Shown here in pieces: positions 28,853 to 36,168 of a stretch of DNA of 64,000 nucleotides. The position numbers and the translations under genes are program-made. The notes beneath the pieces were generated by a model. That model saw nothing but the letters and a program-made list of their open reading frames with translations. It did not search any database and had not been told where the DNA came from. Within the stretch, counting starts at the first letter, position 1. Each line of letters starts with the position of its first letter. The stretch is taken from contig JANJTM010000010.1 of the NCBI GenBank assembly GCA_024711125.1, positions 1-64,000 on the forward strand, given 5' to 3'. The stretch comes from Rhodothermales bacterium. Its GTDB lineage: Bacteria; Bacteroidota; Rhodothermia; Rhodothermales; UBA10348.

Positions 28853-31459
28853 TCAACGCACCAACAACATCTTGCGCGACTGGACGAAGTTGCCCGACCG
28901 CAGCTGGTAGACGTACACGCCGCTCGTCAGCTTCGATGCGTCGAAACGCACCTCGTACGAGCCGGCCGTCTGATCGCTGTCAACCAGGGTCTCGACTTCC
29001 TGTCCCAGGATGTTGAAGATCTTCAGCGATACCCGCCCGGTGGCCTTCACGTCATAGCGGAAGGTCGTGACCGGGTTGAACGGGTTCGGGTAGTTCTGGT
29101 GCAGCGCGTAGTCGCTGGGCACCTCGGCCGATACCGCCTCGACACCCGTCGCATACGCATCCCCGATCCAGGTGTAGAACCAGTTCCGGGGCGACTGCCA
29201 CGAATTGTCGTTGTTCTCCGGCGAGTAGGTAAGGATCGACTCGCGGTTGCGGCCGCCCGGAGCCGTGTCGTCGTCCATGAAGACGATGTCGAGCGGAACG
29301 CGGATGCCGCTCATCGGCACGAACTGGTCGAAATCGGCCTTCTTCATCGCCGACAGCAGGATCTTGCCCTCGGTGACCCAACCGCCGCCGCGCGGACCGA
29401 AGAAATACATGCCGTCGCCGTTCAGCGAGACCGGGCTCGTGAGCTGGTCGCTGCGCAGGTCCTGCTTGTACATGTAGAACTTGTAGTCCGGCTCGGCGCC
29501 GTTCTCGAAGCCCACGTGTTCGCCCATGCGACCGTCGTAGAGACCGATGTACAGCTCGGCACCGTCGTACATCCAGCGGTCGCTGGTTTCGTCGTCCGGA
29601 ACCGGGTCGTAGACGTCATCGCTCACGACGAACGCGAAGTACAGCGCTTCGCTGTCCATCGCGAGGTACGCGTCGGCCGACAGGTCGGCCGCGTTGTTCG
29701 GCGGAATCGATCCGGCCGAATGCCCGAAGAGCGTTCCGACCTCGAGACGGATCGGCGTGATGCCGGCCCAGTCCCCGATCGCACCGTCGGCGGCAAAGCC
29801 GGTCGGCGTACCGAGGTGGATTGTCGCGATACCCTTGGCATTGTTCGGAACCGCCGACGGATGAATCGTCGCCGGACCCACGTTGCCGACGCGGTCTACC
29901 GCCACGATAGCGTAGTAGTACGTCAGCGAGTTGTTGCGCACCGGGTAGAAGATCGGGTGCACGGCGGCTTCCACGCCGCCTTCCACCTCGGCGATCAACG
30001 CGACACCCGCGGCCGTCACGTCCGTGATCGGCGTTTCGCTCGCATAGATCCGGTAGGTCTCATCTTCCTCGCCCGGCACGTCGATCCAGCTGATGATGTT
30101 CTGGAAATCGCCCTGCGAAACGGAAAGCCCGGTAACCGCCTCCGGAGCCGTATTGTCGGTTTCCTGGAAGCCGTAGCCCGTCATGCGGTCGAACAGGATC
30201 GAGCCGGTCGTAGTGTTGCCCTGGCCCGTGTACAGCACGAACTGCACCTGCGCGATGGCCGACTGGTCGAGTACGCCGTCCTGGGCGCATCCGCACCAGC
30301 TCGGGATCGTCATGTCCTTGAACGTGGCCGTGTAGCGGCGCCAGTTGCCCGACACGTCGGTGAGTACGTCGGTCCGTTCCGACGCCCAGAGTTCGCCGCC
30401 CGTCTCGTGTACGCGCAGACCGAACGTCATGCCGGTGCTCGACGGCGTCAGGACCTTGTAGAACACCGTGATGCCGGTCCGGGCATTCATGTCGCCGAAG
30501 GTGGCCGCTCCGCCTTCCGGCTGGAAGTAGAGATCGAGTTCACCGCCCCAGCCCTGGTCGCCGACGATCGAGTAGTCGACCTTCAGGGAGTTGTTGCCGA
30601 GGATCGCGTCGGTCGAGTTGGTAAGCGTGTACGTGCCCGCGTTCGACTGCTTGCTGTGGCTGGTGGGCATGCCCTCGAAGTCGGCCATGAGGTTGTAGCG
30701 CACGCCCGACACGTGGAAGTTGTCCCACACGATCGTCGTCGTGCGAACCGGGTCGCCGGCCACGACCTCAGACACGAACTCGAGCTGGAAGCCCGCGATC
30801 TTGTCGAGGTCCAGGGCGTTGTTTCCGGTCTGACCGCTCCAACCGGGGCGGTTGAAACCGGTCGTGCTGCAGCAGCCGGGGATGGGATCGAGCGGGGTCG
30901 TCACCATCGTCCAACCCGGAAGTGCCTGGTACATGTCGCGCGACTCGGCGTACCAGTCCTCGAACTGGCCCGCGGCCGTATTGTCCGACGCCTCGTTGAT
31001 CTTGAACCGGAAACCGCTCGAGTGCGCGGCCGGGCTCAGGGTGTTGAACCACAGGTTGAGGTGGGTGAAGTCCGAGAAGTCGTAGTACGTCCCGGCATCC
31101 ATCAACTCCTGCGGCAGGAAGTGCTGCAGCGCCGCCGAGCCGCCCCACGAGTTCGGGGTGTCGAGCGCCCAGTCCATCCACATCGCGTCCTGTCCCTCCT
31201 GGGGAACGCCACCGAAGCCAACGAACGAGTCGATTCCGAGGTAGTTCGGGTCGGCGTCGTCTTCCGGCGTCGTTCCGTAGGTTCCCCAGAAGCTCGTATC
31301 GGCTTCCACCGATTCGAAGCCGTGGATGAGGGGATAGTTCGGCGCGCCGCCGTGGGTCGACGGGCCTGTCTTGAAGAGCAGGTGCTGCGCCGATGCGCTC
31401 GACATCCCCAGCACCGCCAGGGTGACGAGGAAGAGCGCCTTCTTGTACCAGCCGTTCAT
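28853..31459 (-). CDS. Secreted multi-domain glycan-binding protein with T9SS sorting domain
   Basis: An 868-residue exported protein with a signal peptide (cleavage near residue 24, ASAQ). Two jelly-roll, CBM-like domains (about 45-270 and 270-445; each starts with an FE-type motif, LIHGFESVEAD and LMADFEGMP) are followed by a fibronectin III domain (about 455-545). Next is a CBM9-like domain (about 560-770, DAYLAMDSEALYFAFVVSDD), then a T9SS type A sorting domain with YALHQNYPNPFNP (about 786-868). There is no hydrolase motif, so it is probably a surface glycan-binding protein. The start is supported by GGAGG five bases upstream. It sits between the PorV-like barrel and GH9. Confidence 0.82.
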   Translation of the reverse strand: MNGWYKKALFLVTLAVLGMSSASAQHLLFKTGPSTHGGAPNYPLIHGFESVEADTSFWGTYGTTPEDDADPNYLGIDSFVGFGGVPQEGQDAMWMDWALDTPNSWGGSAALQHFLPQELMDAGTYYDFSDFTHLNLWFNTLSPAAHSSGFRFKINEASDNTAAGQFEDWYAESRDMYQALPGWTMVTTPLDPIPGCCSTTGFNRPGWSGQTGNNALDLDKIAGFQLEFVSEVVAGDPVRTTTIVWDNFHVSGVRYNLMADFEGMPTSHSKQSNAGTYTLTNSTDAILGNNSLKVDYSIVGDQGWGGELDLYFQPEGGAATFGDMNARTGITVFYKVLTPSSTGMTFGLRVHETGGELWASERTDVLTDVSGNWRRYTATFKDMTIPSWCGCAQDGVLDQSAIAQVQFVLYTGQGNTTTGSILFDRMTGYGFQETDNTAPEAVTGLSVSQGDFQNIISWIDVPGEEDETYRIYASETPITDVTAAGVALIAEVEGGVEAAVHPIFYPVRNNSLTYYYAIVAVDRVGNVGPATIHPSAVPNNAKGIATIHLGTPTGFAADGAIGDWAGITPIRLEVGTLFGHSAGSIPPNNAADLSADAYLAMDSEALYFAFVVSDDVYDPVPDDETSDRWMYDGAELYIGLYDGRMGEHVGFENGAEPDYKFYMYKQDLRSDQLTSPVSLNGDGMYFFGPRGGGWVTEGKILLSAMKKADFDQFVPMSGIRVPLDIVFMDDDTAPGGRNRESILTYSPENNDNSWQSPRNWFYTWIGDAYATGVEAVSAEVPSDYALHQNYPNPFNPVTTFRYDVKATGRVSLKIFNILGQEVETLVDSDQTAGSYEVRFDASKLTSGVYVYQLRSGNFVQSRKMLLVR

Positions 31460-31537
31460 GTGATCCTCCGATGGATGGTGGATTGGCTTTGGGGAGCGAG
31501 TCCCCGCGTTGATGGTATTCGCGCTTGAGCCCGAAGC

Positions 31538-32587
31538 TCAGAACGTGACGCGGAAGTCGAGCATCGATACGTTGCCGAGATCGACGAACGGGATGTACCC
31601 GTAGTCGGCCCCGACCCGCACTCCGCTCAGCGTCATGTCGACCCCCGCGCCGAAGGTCAGGTGGGAATACGTGTTGTCCAGCGGCATGTCCTTGTAACCG
31701 ACCCGGAGATTCAGGGCCGCCGGCGAGACCGTGAAGCGCACTTCCGATCCCATGTCCATGTTGAGTCCGTTGTCGTTGGTCTGGTGCGCGTCGGCCAACA
31801 GCTCCCAGGCCACGAGGTCCGTCGTGACGAGCGGAAGGGCTAGGCCGAACTTGAACGACAGGGGCAGGTCCCATCCGTTGGTCTCGAGCGTGGCCGGAAG
31901 CGCGTCGTTCGAACCCGAGCTGGTTTCGTCGATGTCGACGAAGACCCGGGAGTTGACTCCGGACATCTCCATCAGGCCCCCGAAGTTCATGATCGAGGCC
32001 GCGATGCGCATGCCGTTGAAATAGTCGGTCAGCAGCACGAACCCGATGTCGAATGCGAACGTCGACGCATTCATGTCGTAGATGCGCTGTCCGACGTACT
32101 TGCCCGTGCCTCCGATGAAGAACCGGTCGGTCAGCGGCTGTGCGTAGGAGAGACCGATCATCAGGTCGGCCGCACCGAAGGTCTCCCCGGTGCCCTCGGG
32201 CAGTTCCACGGTGCGCACCTTCATGCGCCCGTAGTCCATCTGCGCGAGGCTGATGCCGATGACTCCCGAGCGCGTGGCCGGGATGACCATGCCGAAGGCA
32301 TCGTAATTGATGCCGACCAGCCAGTCCGTATGGCTGAAGAACAGCGAACCTTTCTTCCCGTCGGTGCCCGCCCGGGCGGCGCCCGCCGGGTTCCACAGGA
32401 GCGCGTCGGCCCCCGTCGCGGTTGCGGTGTACGCATGGCCGAGGGCGCTGCCGCGCGCACCCGACCCGATCGTCAGGAACGTGGCGGCCGACGTCGCGAC
32501 GCGACTCTGGGCGATGGCCGGAGCCGTAACCCCGGCGGTGAGCGCGAGCGTCGCGACGAGGGCGAGGGTTCGCAGGGAGGTCGTCAT
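31538..32587 (-). CDS. PorV/PorQ-family outer-membrane barrel protein
   Basis: A 349-residue outer-membrane protein with a signal peptide (about 1-27, TAPAIAQS). The motif LTIGSGARGSALGHAYTA, then ALLWNPAG, then a run of amphipathic beta strands is the PorV/PorQ (UPF0164) pattern. PorV shuttles or anchors T9SS cargo at the outer membrane. ATG 32587 is preferred over ATG 32659 because it begins the signal peptide, though neither has a clear Shine-Dalgarno. It lies between two genes for T9SS-sorted proteins, suggesting it is a dedicated partner of them rather than the housekeeping PorV. Confidence 0.82.
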   Translation of the reverse strand: MTTSLRTLALVATLALTAGVTAPAIAQSRVATSAATFLTIGSGARGSALGHAYTATATGADALLWNPAGAARAGTDGKKGSLFFSHTDWLVGINYDAFGMVIPATRSGVIGISLAQMDYGRMKVRTVELPEGTGETFGAADLMIGLSYAQPLTDRFFIGGTGKYVGQRIYDMNASTFAFDIGFVLLTDYFNGMRIAASIMNFGGLMEMSGVNSRVFVDIDETSSGSNDALPATLETNGWDLPLSFKFGLALPLVTTDLVAWELLADAHQTNDNGLNMDMGSEVRFTVSPAALNLRVGYKDMPLDNTYSHLTFGAGVDMTLSGVRVGADYGYIPFVDLGNVSMLDFRVTF

Positions 32588-32676
32588 GGTTCGCTGCGGA
32601 ACACGGCCCGTGGCCGCTACCGAAAAAGTGGCTGTCGTCTGGAGCGAGGGAGCATTCATCGTCGTGCGCCGGTCGA

Positions 32677-35600
32677 TCACTTGATGATGGCGAACTTGTC
32701 GACGAATTCCCCGACGCCGGGGGCTTCGACGTGGTACAGGTAGATGCCGTAGGCGACATCCTGCCCATTCTCGGTCTTCAGATCCCACCACGCCGCGCCG
32801 TTCGACCCGGCCCCGTCATGGAGCAGGGTGCGCACGAGTTCGCCGCGCACCGTGAAGATCTTGATGGTGCACTGCTCGGGCAGGTTGATGAACTGCAACT
32901 GCCGCGGGCCGCGGCCCTGGATCTGCGTACGTGGCTCCCACGAGGCCGCCACGACGTACGGGTTCGGAACCACCGCGATGTTCTTCATCTCCTCCTTCGC
33001 CAGTTCCGTGTCCACGTAGCCCGAGCGCATCGTGAACTGGAAGTAGTCGTTGCGGGAGAACGGACGCGTCGGCATGATCCGGATCTTGTTGCCCGCGACC
33101 GGCATCACGCTCTCGCCGAATGCCGTGAACCGAACGATGTAGCGGAATCGGAACACGCCCAGTGCCGGATCGGCCACCACCAACCCGTCCTCGTGCCATT
33201 CGAAGGTTCCGTTCTGGTTGAGGTCGGCCGGGAAGATGGCGCAGGCCTTGTTCTGCGTCACGTTCCGACACCAGACCGGAAGCTGCTGGCTGCGGAGGTA
33301 CCCCTGGTACCGGTTCGGCGGACTGGTGTAGATCGAGTCGGCGAACGTCAGCGTGTATTCGAACGGCGACGGCAGCGCGCGCTGCGACTCGTCGACTTCG
33401 ATCGCGGCAAACCAGTTCGTAGTGTACCCGGGCACGTTGGCCGGAAGCGGCGAATAGACCTTCTGGCCCTCGGTGTTCGTCCCCTCCCAGCCGGTAAGCG
33501 CCCGGTTCACGCCGATCTCGTCAGGGTGGAGCGACACGATGAAGCCGTCGATCGCGGCGGTTTCGCTCACCAGGGGCTGCCTCTTGATGAGCACCTTGTT
33601 CTCGGTGACGTTGCGCAGCTCGAAACCGGTCGTCTCGTACAGGTCGCGGAGCGCCCTGGTCGTGTCGAAGAAAGAGACCCGGTACACGACGTCGGGGTTG
33701 ATCTGCCCTTCGTTGACCACGTCCACTTCGATCGAGCCCGTCCCGATGCCCTCGGTCACCTGCGAGAGGTCCTCGTTCGTGTCGGCGTAGCGGAAACCGG
33801 CCGTGCGGGCGCGCGGCGTCACGATGGCGACGTTGGGCGTGAAACCACGCACGTTACCGGCGGCATCGACCGACACGTTGAACGAGTTTTCCTGCGGATC
33901 GACCGGCGCGGCGTCGGGATTGTTCGACGTCGGACCGGGGACGAAGCCGCGGTCGTACGCGACGAGCGCGTAGTAATACGTCTTGCCGTTGATGACGTCG
34001 CGATCCACGTAGCTGAACTCGAGGCCCGTATCGGTGCCGAGGTCGAACCACGCCGTGTTCTCGAGCACCGGCACGGTGCCCTTGATCCCGTTCCGGAGGT
34101 CCCACTGCGCGATCGGCTTGTTGTAGGTCGGCACGCCGTACGCGTTGGTCACGAGGCGCGCATCCGAGAGCAGCGGGTCGGTACCCTTGTACAGGCGATA
34201 CCCTTCGAAGTCGAATTCCTGCGTGAAACGGTCGTACGAGGCCGTCGACAGCGTATCCCAGGACAGGATCACGAATCCGTCGCCCACGTCGGCCTTGAGG
34301 ATCGGCGCGATCGGCGGCTGCGCGAAACGGTAGTCGGCGTTGTAGATGCGCTGGACGGTCTGGCGATTCTTGAAGAAGTCCTGCGAATCCTGACCGAAAA
34401 GCCAGGCCGTGGAGAAGAAGTCGGTCTTGTTGTTGCCGAGTTCGACCGGACCCGACGAGAAGTTCAGGAACGGCTCGACGTCGGCGACGAACTGGTTCGG
34501 CTCCTGCCCGAGCGCGAACTGCGAATCCCGGATTCGCGCCCACATCCACGTGTCGTCACGCAGGTTGTCGCCCGATTCGTAGTACGGACGCGAGCTGAGG
34601 TGGAATCCCGTCAGACCGATCTGGTCGCTCTCGTCGACGTCCAGTTCGTCGAAGTTGGGCTCACGGATGGTCGGAATACCGTCGGCCTCTCCGTTGTCCG
34701 GGCCCGGATACCCGAGATCGTACGGCCCGAGCCCGTCGCGTCCGAAGTCGTCGTTGACGAGTTCGCCCGGGTCGTACTGGCCGTTCCCGTTGGCATCGGC
34801 GAAGCCCACCCAGTCGAGATTCTCGTCGCCGGTCCACCATACGCCGCGCCGGAAGGCCGGCCGTTCTTCCAGCGGACCGTGGAACTCGAGGAATCGTACC
34901 ATGTCGTAATTCGCCTGCACGTACGCCCGGATGGCGTCCTGACCCTCGATCCGGATGCCCGGCCCACCGAAACGCTGTTCGTCGGTGATGCCGTCCTCGT
35001 CGTTGTCGAGACCGTCCACGGCGTTGGCCGGCGATTCGAGGAACGCGAAACCGGTGTAACCGAGCGTATAGGTGCCACCCGACTGCCGCTGCCCGATGCC
35101 ATCCTGGTCCCAGCCGTACGCGATGTCGAGCTGCGGGTTGAATGCCGCGTTTTCGTCGCCCTCCTCGTTACCGAGTCCGTAGTCGACGAACTGGGCGAAA
35201 TAGAGACCGGTCTTCTCGGGTCCGCGCGGAAGGTTGACGATCTCGCCGTAGTTGCGGGCGCCCTTGTTCGTGATCCGGTAGATCAGGAACATGGTATCCT
35301 CGGCGAGGATGTTGGCCCACTGCAGGATGCGCACGTTCATCTGCAGGCCCATGCCGCCCATGGTCGAGTCGGCCGGGTCCGGGTAGAAGATGCCGAACTG
35401 GCTGAACGGGCGACCGGTACGCTCGTCGATGAGATAATTGTAGTCGAGGAAGTCGTCCATCACGTAGAACGACTCGAGGTCGGCCGAAAACACCCCCTTT
35501 CCGCCCATGCCGTTCCATGCACGGGGCCATCCGGAATCCTCCTCGTACAGCTTGTCCGGCCAGAATTCGGGCCACGAAGACGGGTCGTCGGACAGCGCCG

Positions 35601-36105
35601 GCGTCGGTTCACGCAGGTTGGTGATGGGATTGCGACGCAGTGGATTGTGGAATCCGGGCAGCGGCAGCCAGCCCCAGACCGTTCCGTACGGCCCGACGTA
35701 CGTGCCCGCGTCCCGGTACTTCACGCTGACCGGGTTGATTATGGTGTCCGGCGTACCCGGTCTCCAGTAATCGTAGGGCGCCTGGGCCCACTTGGCGCGT
35801 TCGCCGTGTACGCGCCCCGAAACCAGGACCGCGATGCCGTCGATGTGGCGGCCGCCGATCGAGCGGGGCCAGATTCCGAACGGGTTGTCGTTCCAACGCG
35901 ATACTTCGCCGTGGTTGCGGAAGTTCGTCTCGATCAGGTTTCCGTCGAGGACGCCTCGCGCGATACTTGTTTCTGCGCCGCGGTAGGTATCCGGGATCGT
36001 CGACCCCTCCTGCGCCCGGACCGCGCCGGCAGGAACGAGGAGAACGAAGAGCAGGATCGCCGCCCAGGGTGCGGACGCGGAGCGGGAGAGGCTCAGGGAC
36101 TGCAT
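32677..36105 (-). CDS. Large secreted T9SS-type surface protein paired with TonB receptor
   Basis: A 1142-residue protein with a signal peptide (cleavage near residue 32, AVRAQ). No catalytic motif was recognised. Seen: an N-terminal region rich in Trp/Tyr/Pro (about 35-330); EF-hand-like Asp-rich loops (NDEDGITDEQ near 365, DANGNGQYDPGE near 435, NQNGTFEWHEDG near 965); fibronectin III-like pieces around 590-740; and a C-terminal FlgD/T9SS-like sorting domain from about 1043 (VVPNPYVVAASW ... IFTVRGELVRTL ... GIYLYHVE). It is 63 bases downstream of the TonB receptor, the position SusD has in other loci, but has no SusD/RagB features and no lipobox. Confidence 0.75.
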   Translation of the reverse strand: MQSLSLSRSASAPWAAILLFVLLVPAGAVRAQEGSTIPDTYRGAETSIARGVLDGNLIETNFRNHGEVSRWNDNPFGIWPRSIGGRHIDGIAVLVSGRVHGERAKWAQAPYDYWRPGTPDTIINPVSVKYRDAGTYVGPYGTVWGWLPLPGFHNPLRRNPITNLREPTPALSDDPSSWPEFWPDKLYEEDSGWPRAWNGMGGKGVFSADLESFYVMDDFLDYNYLIDERTGRPFSQFGIFYPDPADSTMGGMGLQMNVRILQWANILAEDTMFLIYRITNKGARNYGEIVNLPRGPEKTGLYFAQFVDYGLGNEEGDENAAFNPQLDIAYGWDQDGIGQRQSGGTYTLGYTGFAFLESPANAVDGLDNDEDGITDEQRFGGPGIRIEGQDAIRAYVQANYDMVRFLEFHGPLEERPAFRRGVWWTGDENLDWVGFADANGNGQYDPGELVNDDFGRDGLGPYDLGYPGPDNGEADGIPTIREPNFDELDVDESDQIGLTGFHLSSRPYYESGDNLRDDTWMWARIRDSQFALGQEPNQFVADVEPFLNFSSGPVELGNNKTDFFSTAWLFGQDSQDFFKNRQTVQRIYNADYRFAQPPIAPILKADVGDGFVILSWDTLSTASYDRFTQEFDFEGYRLYKGTDPLLSDARLVTNAYGVPTYNKPIAQWDLRNGIKGTVPVLENTAWFDLGTDTGLEFSYVDRDVINGKTYYYALVAYDRGFVPGPTSNNPDAAPVDPQENSFNVSVDAAGNVRGFTPNVAIVTPRARTAGFRYADTNEDLSQVTEGIGTGSIEVDVVNEGQINPDVVYRVSFFDTTRALRDLYETTGFELRNVTENKVLIKRQPLVSETAAIDGFIVSLHPDEIGVNRALTGWEGTNTEGQKVYSPLPANVPGYTTNWFAAIEVDESQRALPSPFEYTLTFADSIYTSPPNRYQGYLRSQQLPVWCRNVTQNKACAIFPADLNQNGTFEWHEDGLVVADPALGVFRFRYIVRFTAFGESVMPVAGNKIRIMPTRPFSRNDYFQFTMRSGYVDTELAKEEMKNIAVVPNPYVVAASWEPRTQIQGRGPRQLQFINLPEQCTIKIFTVRGELVRTLLHDGAGSNGAAWWDLKTENGQDVAYGIYLYHVEAPGVGEFVDKFAIIK

Positions 36106-36168
36106 GGAGAATCGCTCGATGTGGAGCGCCGCGGGTGCGGCGGGACGTGCGGTTACGCCCGAGGGCTG

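Noticed and set aside
28514-31528. Plus-strand open frame of about 1000 codons opposite the CBM protein
   Set aside because: The minus-strand protein has signal peptide, domains and sorting domain; the shadow does not.
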